NCBI RefSeq assembly: GCF_028751545.1 | Contig: NZ_CP071867.1 | Span: forward strand, 1,709,306 to 1,773,305 | DNA length: 64,000 nucleotides | Direction: 5' to 3' | Source: Gilliamella sp. B3022 | Lineage (GTDB): Bacteria > Pseudomonadota > Gammaproteobacteria > Enterobacterales > Orbaceae | Part shown: in pieces, positions 48,118 to 58,183 of the stretch | Position numbering within the stretch: the stretch's first letter is position 1 | How the letters are laid out: each line of letters starts with the position of its first letter | Notes under the pieces: model-generated | Told to the model about the DNA's origin: nothing | Databases searched by the model: none | Seen by the model: only the letters and a program-made list of their open reading frames with translations | Program-made: the position numbers and the translations under genes

Positions 48118-48907
48118 ATTTAACAAAAATTCCCTAAAGGAATGGGCTAATTTTTCAAGTGATTATAACCCAATTCATTTTGAAGAACTAAAAGCAAGAC
48201 AAATAGGATTAGACAATCTAGCTGTTCATGGCATGCTTGCTATGCTTCCTCTGAAACAGCACACAACATCTTTATTTATGAAGCAGCAACAAGAAGGGTA
48301 CGTTTGGTATTCTTCTTTGCGAGCTCCTTTGGATGTTGATAAAGAGTATCAACTTTCATTAAAAAATACGGACAGTAAGCTCTCATTTGCATTACAAGAT
48401 ATAAATTTAACAAAAAAATATTTTATTGGTCGTGTTCAAAAAAATAGGTTTGAAAAAACGATGCAAAATTATGATTTTTCAGAGACTCAAAAATTTAATA
48501 TTTCGTTTGCATTAATGAAGCAAAAGCTACAAGAATTTCAAACAATTTTTCCTCGTATTTCTTTATTATGGATATACTTTGATGCACTTATTTTTTCTCT
48601 TTTTATATCCAAACATGCAACTCCTTTATGTACCGGAAAATTTAAAAGCTTTATGGAAGGGCAAGAACAGTTTATTGGTGATAAAGTTATGTTTTTACAC
48701 ACAAATCATCAGGTTTTTGTAAGTCCGCATATAAGCCATCAAAATTTAGAAAAGTTGCCCGAAACTGTGGAGTATGACGTGATAATCAATGAAACAACAT
48801 TTCATGAAGAATCATTATTAATTAGCTTTGTTATCCCTGTTTGGATTATGAATGAAATATCGTTAATTATAACAATGAATATTATGGGCATAAAAACGAA
48901 TAGTTAA
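48107..48907 (+). CDS. MaoC-like hot-dog dehydratase
   Basis: 266 residues from the ATG at 48107 (AAAGG seven bases upstream). The N-terminal half carries the R-hydratase signature FSSDYNPIHFEE with the Asp/His pair, followed by VHGML. The C-terminal half may be a second, degenerate hot-dog fold. It probably removes water from the 3-hydroxyacyl-ACP made by the neighbouring ketosynthase and reductase. Confidence 0.75.
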   Translation: MKFKFNKNSLKEWANFSSDYNPIHFEELKARQIGLDNLAVHGMLAMLPLKQHTTSLFMKQQQEGYVWYSSLRAPLDVDKEYQLSLKNTDSKLSFALQDINLTKKYFIGRVQKNRFEKTMQNYDFSETQKFNISFALMKQKLQEFQTIFPRISLLWIYFDALIFSLFISKHATPLCTGKFKSFMEGQEQFIGDKVMFLHTNHQVFVSPHISHQNLEKLPETVEYDVIINETTFHEESLLISFVIPVWIMNEISLIITMNIMGIKTNS

Positions 48908-48928
48908 ATTAAAATAGAGAGATTAAAT

Positions 48929-49672
48929 ATGGAAAATTCTAATAAATGGGTTTTTATTTCGGGTGGTTCTAGAGGCATTGGTGCTGAAATTGTATCTGAA
49001 CTGGCTGAATCTGGATATAACGTTGTATTCACTTATAAAAATAGTAGGGAAAATGCAATTGCATTATGTGATTCTTTAATTTCACAAGGAAAGCAATGCA
49101 CGGCTTTTCAATGCGATGTTTCGATACAGGAAGAAGTGAATGAATTAGCAGATAAATGTATTTCATTATTTGGTGCTCCTTATGCAATAATTAACAATGC
49201 AGGTATAGTGAAAGATAGTTTGTTTATAAATATGGATCAAAAAGCATGGTTAGAAGTAATGAATAATAATGTTTTATCTAGTTATTTGATAAATAATGCT
49301 TTTTTACCTCATATGATTAGTCAAGGAAATGGTTGTATTCTCTTTATTAGTTCAGTAACGGCTTTTAAAGGAAATATTGGCCAAGTAAATTATGCAGCTT
49401 CAAAAGCTGCAATGATTGGTATGACTCATTCTTTAGCTGTTGAATTAGGACGTTTCAATATTAGGGTTAATGCAATAGCGCCAGGTTTAATTGAAACGGA
49501 TATGAGTAAAGCATTGCCAAATAGTGCATACAATAAAATGCTCAAACAAATTCCGTTAGCTCGGGTAGGTTCCACTAAAGAAGTAGCAATGTCAGCAAGT
49601 TTTTTACTGGGCCCAGGTGGCAGTTATATTACAGGTCAAACTTTAATTATTGATGGTGGAATGTCCGCATAA
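48929..49672 (+). CDS. 3-oxoacyl-ACP reductase, FabG-like SDR
   Basis: A 247-residue short-chain dehydrogenase: cofactor loop GGSRGIG, NNAG, catalytic Ser in ISSVTAF, YAASK with Tyr and Lys, and IDGGMSA at the end. All typical of FabG. Reduces the ketoacyl-ACP in the cluster. It lies 21 bases after the MaoC-like gene. Confidence 0.9.
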   Translation: MENSNKWVFISGGSRGIGAEIVSELAESGYNVVFTYKNSRENAIALCDSLISQGKQCTAFQCDVSIQEEVNELADKCISLFGAPYAIINNAGIVKDSLFINMDQKAWLEVMNNNVLSSYLINNAFLPHMISQGNGCILFISSVTAFKGNIGQVNYAASKAAMIGMTHSLAVELGRFNIRVNAIAPGLIETDMSKALPNSAYNKMLKQIPLARVGSTKEVAMSASFLLGPGGSYITGQTLIIDGGMSA

Positions 49673-49740
49673 TTATAAGGACATTTTATCAAATTATCAA
49701 AAAGAATGACTTTGATTAAGAATGTAGAAGGGAGGATCTA

Positions 49741-50913
49741 ATGATAAAAAAAATTGATGACCAATCGTCTAATAAGACGTCCAGACGAAAGAAAAAGTTG
49801 ATAATTTTATCAATAATTTTCTTAAGTATTGGGCTAGGATATTATATCTTTTGGAGTCTATTTTATCAATTTGTTCAATCTACAGACAATGCGTATGTCA
49901 TGGGAAATCAAATTCCCATTCACGCACAAATAAGTGGAGGTATATCTTCCATTTATGTTGACGATAATGATTTGGTAATGGAAAAAGATGTTATTGCTCA
50001 ATTAGAATCAATTGATGCTGAAAATAATTTTGGTTATGCAAAAAATGAATTGGCAAAAGTAATAAGAGAAACTCAACAAATAAAATTAACTACGGAAAAA
50101 CTATTATCCAGTATTCAGTTAAAACAAGTGACATTAGATAGATTAGAAAAAGATTTAGTACGAAGAGAAAATCTTTGGTCACGTCATGTTATTTCACAAG
50201 AAGAAATAGATCATGCTAGGCAAGATGTCTCACTAGCTTTAAATGACTTGAATATTTCCAAGCAAGAATTAAAAATTAATAATGCTTTATTAATGCAAAA
50301 TTCATTATTAGAACATCCAAATATTCAAAAAGCTATTTTTAAACTTAAGGAAGCATGGCTTAACTTAAAACGAATAAAAATTGTTTCTCCTGTAACAGGG
50401 TATGTATCAAAACGTCAGGTCCAAATTGGAGCACAGGTAAATAAAGGGGAGCGATTATTTGTTATTGTTCCTCTTGATCAAGTCTGGGTAGAAGCTAACT
50501 TTAAGGAAGTTCAATTAAAACGTATTCGAATAGGTCAAAAAGTCACATTAACAAGTGATTATTATGGAAGTGATATTAAATTTGATGGAATCATTTCTGG
50601 TATTGCTATGGGAACAGGCAGTGTCTTTTCATTATTACCTGCACAAAATGCAACAGGAAATTGGATTAAGGTAATTCAACGTTTACCGGTTCGCATCGAA
50701 TTAAATAAAGAACAGATTAAAAAGCACCCATTACGGTTAGGATTATCTATGGAAGTGAAAGTTGATACCAGTGATATCAGTGGAAAATTACTTACAGATG
50801 TTTCACCTAAAGAAGTTAAGTATCAAACAGATGTACTTTCTTATGATTCTGAAGAATTTGAACAGTTGATACGAGAAATCATGCAAACTAACTTAATATT
50901 ATCTAACCAGTGA
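49741..50913 (+). CDS. emrA: EmrA-like membrane fusion protein
   Basis: A 390-residue HlyD-family adaptor. One N-terminal membrane helix (about 22-42), then a lipoyl-like region with TDNAYVMGNQIPIHAQISGG, a long coiled coil (about 95-200), and VTGYVSKRQVQIGAQV and SLLPAQNATGNWIKV near the end, all matching E. coli EmrA. GGGAGG upstream of the ATG is near-perfect. Links the inner-membrane pump EmrB to the outer membrane (TolC not in the window). Confidence 0.92.
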   Translation: MIKKIDDQSSNKTSRRKKKLIILSIIFLSIGLGYYIFWSLFYQFVQSTDNAYVMGNQIPIHAQISGGISSIYVDDNDLVMEKDVIAQLESIDAENNFGYAKNELAKVIRETQQIKLTTEKLLSSIQLKQVTLDRLEKDLVRRENLWSRHVISQEEIDHARQDVSLALNDLNISKQELKINNALLMQNSLLEHPNIQKAIFKLKEAWLNLKRIKIVSPVTGYVSKRQVQIGAQVNKGERLFVIVPLDQVWVEANFKEVQLKRIRIGQKVTLTSDYYGSDIKFDGIISGIAMGTGSVFSLLPAQNATGNWIKVIQRLPVRIELNKEQIKKHPLRLGLSMEVKVDTSDISGKLLTDVSPKEVKYQTDVLSYDSEEFEQLIREIMQTNLILSNQ

Positions 50914-50921
50914 GATATGAT

Positions 50922-52454
50922 ATGTCACAATTACCTCTATCAGGAATGAAATTAATAGGGTTTATTGTTGTTCTGGCAACAGTGGCTTTTTTACAAATTT
51001 TAGACTTGACTATAGCCAATGTAGCCCTTTCCACTGTCGCAGGAAACTTAGGTGCATCAACTAGTCAAGCAACATGGGTAATTACATCATTTGCTGTTGC
51101 TAATGCTATTTCAATTCCTTTATCTGGTTGGCTAGCTAAGCGTTTTGGAGAAGTAAAATTATTTTCGTTTTCAATTTTATTCTTTATTATAGCTTCTTGG
51201 CTATGTGGCATTTCGAATAGTCTTGAAACGTTAATCATTTCACGAATATTTCAAGGTGCCGTTTCTGGACCTATTGTCCCTCTTTCACAAAGTATTTTAT
51301 TAGCTAATTCTCCAAATTCAAAAAAAAATATGTCATTAGCAATATGGTCAATGACAATTATTATTGCTCCTGTGTGTGGACCTATTTTAGGTGGATGGAT
51401 AAGTGATAATTTTTATTGGGGCTGGATTTTTTTACTAAATGTCCCTATTGGTTTGATAGCCTGGATAAGCATTAAAATAATATTAAAAGGAAGAGAAACA
51501 GAGTATAAAAAATCCCAAATTGATACTATCGGGCTTGTTTTATTAGTAGTAGGTATTGGGAGCTTACAGCTTGTTCTTGATAGAGGTAAAGAACTTGATT
51601 GGTTTGATTCATCTGAAATTGTTCTCTTTTCTGTAATAGCTTTCACCACAATTTCTTTTTTTATTCTATGGGAAATAACATCAGATAACCCTATTGTTGA
51701 TTTAACTCTATTTAAGTCAAGAAATTTTACAGTAGGAACAATTTGCATCAGTCTAGCATTTTTATTGCACATTGGAACATTGGTGATACAGCCTCAACTT
51801 CTACAAAGAGTTTTCAGTTATACTGCGACGTGGGCGGGACTGGCCCTAGCTCCTATCGGCTTAATTCCTATACTTCTCTCTCCAATAATAGGTCATTTTG
51901 TTCCTTCTATCGATATGAGAAAATTTGTAACCGTGAGCTTTGTTGTTTTTGCTTGTTGCTTTTTTTGGCGAGCTTATTCGTTTGAGCCGAACATGAGTTT
52001 TTCAAGTTTTGCATGGCCTCAATTTGTTCAAGGATTCGCAATAGCATGTTTTGTTATGCCTCTAAATATAATTATTCTAACAGATATACCGCCTCATAAA
52101 TTGGCAGCAGCAGGAAGTTTATTCAATTTTTTTAGAACGCTTGCTACTTCTGTAGGTACTTCTTTAACAAACTCAATATGGGAGCAGCGCGAAGCAATTC
52201 ATCATAGCCAATTGACTGATCTAATCTATCAAAATACGTATGCTCTAGATTACACATATCAACAATTGCAACAACAAGGTTTGTCTGAAAATCAGGTCTC
52301 AGCAAAGTTAGCGCAAAGCATCACTAATCAGGGGCTATTAATTGCATCAAACGAAATTTTTTGGTTATATGGAATTATTTTTTTACTATTAATCATAGTT
52401 ATTTGGTTTGCAAAATCAACCATTACCTCTAAGAACAGTAGTGGAGTAGATTAA
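50922..52454 (+). CDS. emrB: EmrB-like DHA2 drug-proton antiporter
   Basis: A 510-residue, 14-helix major facilitator. TWVITSFAVANAISIPLSG, IPLSGWLAKRFGEVKLF and RGKELDWF follow E. coli EmrB closely. The ATG at 50922 fits the EmrB N terminus; a GTG at 50910 overlaps the emrA stop. E. coli EmrAB expels hydrophobic compounds including thiolactomycin, so here it likely exports or protects against the cluster product. Confidence 0.92.
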   Translation: MSQLPLSGMKLIGFIVVLATVAFLQILDLTIANVALSTVAGNLGASTSQATWVITSFAVANAISIPLSGWLAKRFGEVKLFSFSILFFIIASWLCGISNSLETLIISRIFQGAVSGPIVPLSQSILLANSPNSKKNMSLAIWSMTIIIAPVCGPILGGWISDNFYWGWIFLLNVPIGLIAWISIKIILKGRETEYKKSQIDTIGLVLLVVGIGSLQLVLDRGKELDWFDSSEIVLFSVIAFTTISFFILWEITSDNPIVDLTLFKSRNFTVGTICISLAFLLHIGTLVIQPQLLQRVFSYTATWAGLALAPIGLIPILLSPIIGHFVPSIDMRKFVTVSFVVFACCFFWRAYSFEPNMSFSSFAWPQFVQGFAIACFVMPLNIIILTDIPPHKLAAAGSLFNFFRTLATSVGTSLTNSIWEQREAIHHSQLTDLIYQNTYALDYTYQQLQQQGLSENQVSAKLAQSITNQGLLIASNEIFWLYGIIFLLLIIVIWFAKSTITSKNSSGVD

Positions 52455-53268
52455 TGATCATTTAAACAAATATATATGGTATGACAAGAGGTATAAGATT
52501 TTGAGCTATAGAAATCAATATACAAAACGTTATTAATCAGTGTATCAACTTATAGTGTGCTTATTCTTTTTTCTGTGTTTGCATCAACACAGAAAATATT
52601 TTCATATGAAATAGGCATTTTAATATAACTAAGGCATCATAAAATTGCTTTAACACAAAACGCCAAAGTGACGTAGTAAATTATATCTATCGTCATGTTT
52701 TTATGTGGAATAAATTTTTAAGATTGTTCGGTTTACATTCTTTTCTTTTGGTAGACATTACTTTATCTATATCAACTTCATTGCTTGGCTATTATTTATA
52801 TATTTTATAATAGTCTCCGATACAATATGATTGGTATAAAATATTGAGTTAGTAATATTTTTAGGTCATGCATTGGTCCCATTATCATTTATTATCTTCA
52901 TAATATTTTCCATTAAGCAAACACTTCTCTTAAGTTTTGGCAGGATATATTCGACTAACCTTAAATTCAATATTTACTTAGTAAAGAAATCGTTAAGGTT
53001 TTTTTGGTGGTACAGGTAAATGAACAAGGCATTTATACTGACTTTTCAATTGAAAAATGACAAAAAGATTGAGAAATTTTATGTGATTTTTTAATGAAAT
53101 TTATAGTTGTAGGATGAAAGCAGCTAAAAAGATATTTCTGTAGTTCTTTCTTAACTTTATGAATTATTTATGTTACCCTGATTGTGAAAATTTGAGGTGT
53201 TTACTATAACCTAAATTTAAAAATATTTAGTAATAATCATTTAATGAAATAACCAAAGGTAATATATC
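52455..53268. other. Long intergenic stretch with one hairpin
   Basis: About 810 bases without an intact gene. A hairpin (TTTTCTGTGTT/AACACAGAAAA, 52569-52596) may end the operon, but its T-run is broken. Short hydrophobic frames at 52703-52810 and near 52860-53010 look like decayed membrane protein sequence and are not assigned. Confidence 0.4.
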
Positions 53269-54087
53269 ATGTCAAACAATGATTCATTAGTTAAAGTATA
53301 TAATCAAAATTTTTCAACATTACATTTTCTTTACAATATAACAACAGATTGGCATCGTCATCCTTGTATTCAATTGACTATATCATTGCATAATGTCTTT
53401 TTAGAGTTAGAAACATCGGATACAAAACAAAATGTATTTGGATTTATTATTCAAGCGAATATTCGTCATAAATTAAATGCATCAAATATATGCTGTATTA
53501 ATTTATTAATAGAACCGGAAGAGCCTCTTTATCATTTATTATACCATTTTACCGAAGCTAATCCTGTTTATTTTCTAAGTAGTAGCGAAGCTTTAAAATT
53601 AGCTTATTACTTAATTAAATCAATCACACTTAATCAAAATTTTGATATAGGACATATTTGTAAGTTATTGTGTGAAGATTCACCAAATTGTGAGTGTGAT
53701 ACAGATAACAGAATTAATAAAGCGGTTTCAATCATTTCATCATTGCCCGTAAAACAAATATCTTCACGGGAAGTAGCTGATCAAATATTTCTTTCCGAAA
53801 GCCGTTTCCTTCATCTATTTCGTGCTAAATTAGGTGTTAATTTTAGAGGTTATCTTTTATGGAAAAAATTACAGGGTGTAATGAATACTATTGATTCTCC
53901 AACCACTTTGACAACATTAGCGAGTAATATGGGGTTTTCTGATTCTGCTCATCTCAGTAGAACATGCTTATCCAGTTTTGGTTTAAGACCTTCCGATCTT
54001 AAAAGAGCCTTAATCATTGATAACAAATATGAAATGTGTGGAAAACATTACTGTTTGTACAGTGTATTCCAAGCATTACATACTTAA
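53269..54087 (+). CDS. AraC-family regulator
   Basis: A 272-residue regulator with a C-terminal double helix-turn-helix (about residues 145-245), including SSREVADQIFLSESRFLHLF and SNMGFSDSAHLSRTC. The N-terminal about 130 residues form a sensor domain without a recognised ligand motif. It follows the transporter genes on the same strand after a gap and probably controls the cluster. Confidence 0.85.
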   Translation: MSNNDSLVKVYNQNFSTLHFLYNITTDWHRHPCIQLTISLHNVFLELETSDTKQNVFGFIIQANIRHKLNASNICCINLLIEPEEPLYHLLYHFTEANPVYFLSSSEALKLAYYLIKSITLNQNFDIGHICKLLCEDSPNCECDTDNRINKAVSIISSLPVKQISSREVADQIFLSESRFLHLFRAKLGVNFRGYLLWKKLQGVMNTIDSPTTLTTLASNMGFSDSAHLSRTCLSSFGLRPSDLKRALIIDNKYEMCGKHYCLYSVFQALHT

Positions 54088-54287
54088 AAATTATTTGTTT
54101 AAGGAGATCTTTCCCAATTGCATATCCATAGCCAATCTGTTGCCAGTGTTTGAAAACTGTTTCATATCATTAAATAAGTGACAAGATAAAAACTCCTCTC
54201 TTACTTCACGTCCACAACTCTCCTTAAATATCTCTTAAGTTTTTCATCACGACTTGGCAACTGAGTACAACTTTTTTAGTCCTAGAC

Positions 54288-54881
54288 TTAATAACTAAAG
54301 CTGATTCTTTTTTTGGTGGTCTTGCAGAAATGCAATATCCTAATAATAAAAAAATGACAATGTTCAGCAAAGCGGCAGCGATATCCCAAGCGATTATTAA
54401 CACCTATCAATCTCCAACAGCAGCTTATGCATCGATGGCTGGTATTGCTTATGTTGGTCCTGCATTTGGCGCGGCGGCAGCGGCTGCGATTGCCGCAGGT
54501 ATAGCAAATGTTCAACAAATTAGATCGCAATAAGTAGGATTTATGAATGGGGGATATACAGGCAATATAGGGATAAGCGAGATTGCAGGAGTAGTACATG
54601 GCAGGGAATTTGTTATGGATGCTGCCTCAACATCAAGAATTGGTGTAGGTTCTCTACAACTATTGCAGCGCGGCGATGCAACCATTCAGCAACCAAGTTA
54701 TTCCCCAGCCTCACAACAAACTGAAGTTATTAACTCTCAGCCTGTGATCAATATTGCTCTAGTTGATAGTGATGAAAAAGCACGTGAATGGTTATCAGGT
54801 CGTGGCGGTGAACAGATAGTGCTTAATCAATTGAGGAATAACAGAGAGGAAGTAAGTAGTATAGTTCGAGGAGCTGCCTAA
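54288..54881 (+). pseudogene. Phage tail tape measure protein, C-terminal remnant
   Basis: Two frames, 54288-54536 and 54543-54881, are one gene broken by a stop and frameshift at about 54533-54545. The first part has FFGGLAEM, KAAAISQAIINTYQS and an Ala/Gly-rich GPAFGAAAAAAIAAGIANV. The second begins MNGGYTGN and has HGREFVMDAASTSRIG. This is the order at the end of lambda-like tape measure proteins. The large N-terminal part is missing. A degraded prophage remnant. Confidence 0.8.
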
Positions 54882-54923
54882 TAAAGTTAATTGGTAACTG
54901 CTGTTTTTTATCCGTAGATCCGT

Positions 54924-54948
54924 AAAACCCCTCCCTTAGGGAGGGGGG
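54924..54948 (-). terminator. Terminator of the lipoprotein gene
   Basis: CCCCTCCC/GGGAGGGG hairpin; on the minus strand it is followed by TTTT, so it ends the leftward lipoprotein gene. Confidence 0.7.
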
Positions 54949-54951
54949 ATG

Positions 54952-55359
54952 TCAATCTAGTTCAGGTTCTAGTTTGTCAATAATAATATCATTTTTAAAA
55001 GTTACTGCTATATTCCTACTTTGTGGAAATTCGCCTCTAAATTTGCCTATATAGAACATTTTATATCCTGTATATGCTCCGTAACCATTTTTAGCATTTA
55101 CACCAACTGGGACTATATAAAAATAGTCGTTGCTTAATTTGTTAAATGCTCTGACTGGTTTGTACATTTTATAATGAGCTGAATATGGGTCTTTTAACTG
55201 TGATGATATAAACTCAATTGCAACATCACGATAATTGCTTGGTAAAGCGTCATAATTATATGAATCAGCTACAGATAAATCTAAATCATATTTTTTTTGA
55301 GGGATTGAGCACCCAGTTAAAACAAACGCAAAAGCCAAAATGGCAATTATTCCTTTCAT
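54952..55359 (-). CDS. Small lipoprotein (moron-like)
   Basis: A 135-residue protein with a lipoprotein signal and lipobox VLTGC, mature part rich in Tyr and Asn with no recognised domain. It is transcribed against the tail genes and has its own terminator, the usual pattern of a phage moron. Confidence 0.6.
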   Translation of the reverse strand: MKGIIAILAFAFVLTGCSIPQKKYDLDLSVADSYNYDALPSNYRDVAIEFISSQLKDPYSAHYKMYKPVRAFNKLSNDYFYIVPVGVNAKNGYGAYTGYKMFYIGKFRGEFPQSRNIAVTFKNDIIIDKLEPELD

Positions 55360-55387
55360 CTTCCTATCACCCCTTATATTGTAAATT

Positions 55388-56572
55388 ATGAAAAAAATAT
55401 TAATAGAGCAGCCATTATCTGATTATAGCGAAACTTACGCATGGTTAACCGATGTTATTGAATCGCTAAATGGAAAAGAAAACAGGCTACAAATCAGGAT
55501 TTTACCAAGAGTTACAGCTGATATAAAGTTATATATCAACCAGAATAGGCACCTTGAGTATTTTAACAACTTAAAACATGGTGTTGATGATGTATGACAG
55601 ATCCCTAATTTTGTTGGTGCTGTCTACCTTGGTGCGATTAATGAAGGTGACAGAATTGAAAAAATATATTTATATCAATCAGCATGCGAACAATTACTTA
55701 TTTATCAAAACGGTAGATTAAATGAATTGGTGACATGGCATACGGATGTTGATAATAGCATTATTTTAAATTCAATAATAAATTATCGCCAAACAATTTT
55801 ACTTTTGTTTTTAATGATGACAATGATGGCAATGATGATGGAATTGCATCGAAAACAAGTGAAGTAAAGTACAGATATAGCGAAGCTTACGCGGTAAAAT
55901 TAAATGATGTTTATATTTCAAATGTTAAACTACACACTGCGGGTTATGGCTGTAATCTCTCTTACCAAGCCGAGTATATCGATGAAATAGATTATCAGCC
56001 CGATGACGTAAAAACATATATTGGATATGAAGTTATTCATAATAATTACACAACAAGAGAAATAAGCTCCAACCAAGATATCGACCTAATCGATTATGAA
56101 ACTGGTGTAATCACATGGCTTAAAAAATGGGACAAGACTACGTCAGCGCGTAGCCTTGTTTTCTATCTTGAAAATCTTTCACAGATCACCGCGTTTAAAA
56201 AATTAATTTACTGTCTGTGCGGAAGATTTAAACCTTTTTGGTTATGCGATGAAACCAGTGCTTTAATCGTATCTTTCAACCGAGAAAATGTTATTTATTG
56301 TAAATATAATAACCATATCCAAATAAGCCATTCAGCCATCGAACACCTTGCAATATTTTTAGACGATAAGGTTATTTATACAAAAATAGTCGGTCATAAA
56401 ATTAATGACAGGAATATTGAATTAACCTTAAAAGAGCCAATTATTGGTCGGGTCAAGAAGATTGCTTACTTAATTAAATATCGTCTAGATGCTGATTCAA
56501 TCACTATTGAATATAGCACAAATCAAAAAGCAACATCTGAAATACCGATTGTAGAGGTTTTTAATGATTAAT
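55388..56572 (+). pseudogene. Phage tail protein, broken
   Basis: The frame from 55388 hits an in-frame TGA at 55595-55597, continues in the same frame to about 55790, then must shift. A third stretch in a different frame runs to the TAA at 56570-56572, overlapping the next gene. The last part contains TSARSLVFYLENLSQ and GRFKPFWL, a common ending of tail-tip-associated proteins next to DUF2163 genes. Degraded by at least one stop and one frameshift. Confidence 0.7.
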
Positions 56573-57379
56573 TTATTTAAACAGACAGAACTTTATGTTT
56601 TTAGTAATGGATCAAATATTATTCGTTATACTAGCGGAATGAAACCCGTAGAAATTAACGGGTTAATATTTACGAGAGAAAGCATAAAAAGAACAGCAAT
56701 AAAAAGAGATTCAACGTTATCTAAAAATAACGTTGAAATCAGTGTACCAATTAGTAACAAACTGGCACAAGATTGGATCAATCCTGACATAACAAAGTAT
56801 CTTCTTATTGATATATTTGTAAATAACGATAATTCTTTACAACTGTCGTGGTCAGGACGGTTAACTAAAACTAAAATATCAAAAAAAGAAATGACGTTTA
56901 CTTTTGAATTATTTATTACCCGAAGCGGTAACACTGCTGTCAATGAACGTGTACAACATACATGCCGATATCAATTGTATGGGAAAAAATGCGGATTAAA
57001 TAAAAAATATTTTGCAATTTCTGGAGAAATAACTGGGATGGAAAAAAATACACTCATTGTGAATTTTGAATCTTCTATTCCTGATAATTATTTAGCAAGC
57101 GGTATTGTTGATTTTGAAGGTATTGAACAAACTTATATTATTGCTAATACTGATAAATCTATCACAATGATAAGAGAAAATAAACACATAAAAAACGCAT
57201 TAAAAGACGGATCAGTAAAGGCTACTTTTTATAAGGGTTGTGATAGAACAACTAATGCATGTAAATCGTTCAAAATATACAATGAAAAAGGATCGCTTAT
57301 TCTTAATGGTAATCTAATCAACTATGGTGGTTTTCCTTACCTCCCCCTTGAATCGCCAACTAAAACATCAATAGGTTAA
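56564..57379 (+). CDS. Phage BR0599 / DUF2163 family tail protein
   Basis: A 271-residue protein with the DUF2163 N-terminal region and the BR0599 C-terminal region. It carries conserved Cys in HTCRYQLYGKKCGLN, GCDRTTNAC, and the ending YGGFPYLP. The family sits between the tape measure gene and the tail hub in siphophages. The reading frame is intact although its neighbours are broken. Confidence 0.8.
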   Translation: MINLFKQTELYVFSNGSNIIRYTSGMKPVEINGLIFTRESIKRTAIKRDSTLSKNNVEISVPISNKLAQDWINPDITKYLLIDIFVNNDNSLQLSWSGRLTKTKISKKEMTFTFELFITRSGNTAVNERVQHTCRYQLYGKKCGLNKKYFAISGEITGMEKNTLIVNFESSIPDNYLASGIVDFEGIEQTYIIANTDKSITMIRENKHIKNALKDGSVKATFYKGCDRTTNACKSFKIYNEKGSLILNGNLINYGGFPYLPLESPTKTSIG

Positions 57380-57381
57380 TT

Positions 57382-57600
57382 ATGTTTGCAATTATTGGTA
57401 TAGCTGTTTCGATTATAGCCGCGATAGCAGGTGTTTTATTGGCTGCAAGAGTAAAAGCAAGTAACAAAATGACTGCGGATGATATTAATACGGGGACATC
57501 CAAAGAGGGCACTGAAATTCCTGTTGTTTTTGGTACTGTTAAAGTGAATAAACTCATTTATGTCTGGTATGGAAATCAAAGCACGGTGAGAATTGAATAA
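57382..57600 (+). pseudogene. Tail hub/tip protein, N-terminal fragment
   Basis: A 72-codon frame: hydrophobic start followed by SKEGTEIPVVFGTVKVNKLIYVWYGN, which resembles the opening of tail-tip (gpJ-like) proteins. It then stops. The remaining hundreds of codons are missing. Confidence 0.55.
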
Positions 57601-57640
57601 TAATGGCTGTTATGATCAGGGTCAAAATTCATATTTAATA

Positions 57641-58183
57641 ATGATATTAGAGAGGTCTATTCTCGCCTTTTGTATATTCATGTCAGACGATGAAATATCC
57701 AATATACATAGTAATGGCAGTAAACGTGTTAAGCAAATAATTGCGAGAACAGGTAAATTTAGCGATATAAATAGCATTGATATTTATTGCGTATCACTTA
57801 GCAACAAAATTGGAAATTTGTCTCCTTTCGACAATACGCCTGAAGATACTATACCCATATCAATTGGATTAAATGACATGCAAAAAATATTCATATTGGT
57901 TTACGGTAAAATAGAACATGATAGGAATCTAGCTTACACACTTCGAAAGTTTGTGTTAAATAAAAATTGCAGGTATGAAATCAGGTATGTCAGAAATGTA
58001 ATTAATGAACAAAATTTTAAACAGGTGGTAGATAGACTATATTCTGAATTGTTCGAACTTAGTTATTATTGGACTTCTCAAAGCAAGATTTATGAGTTGA
58101 GATCAAATATTGAAGAGTTCGCTGATTGTGTTTTACATCAGAATGCAGTAACAAATAAGTTTGAAATTAAACTTTCTCAATAA
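57641..58183 (+). CDS. Hypothetical protein
   Basis: 180 residues from an ATG at 57641 (an ATG at 57680 is possible; upstream in-frame TTG is weaker). No signal peptide or known motif. It lies at the very end of the tail remnant next to tRNA-Ser. Function not recognised. Confidence 0.45.
   Translation: MILERSILAFCIFMSDDEISNIHSNGSKRVKQIIARTGKFSDINSIDIYCVSLSNKIGNLSPFDNTPEDTIPISIGLNDMQKIFILVYGKIEHDRNLAYTLRKFVLNKNCRYEIRYVRNVINEQNFKQVVDRLYSELFELSYYWTSQSKIYELRSNIEEFADCVLHQNAVTNKFEIKLSQ

Noticed and set aside
54288-54599. Minus-strand Cys-rich ORF over the tape measure remnant
   Set aside because: Shadow frame; the + strand has clear tape measure similarity across the frameshift.
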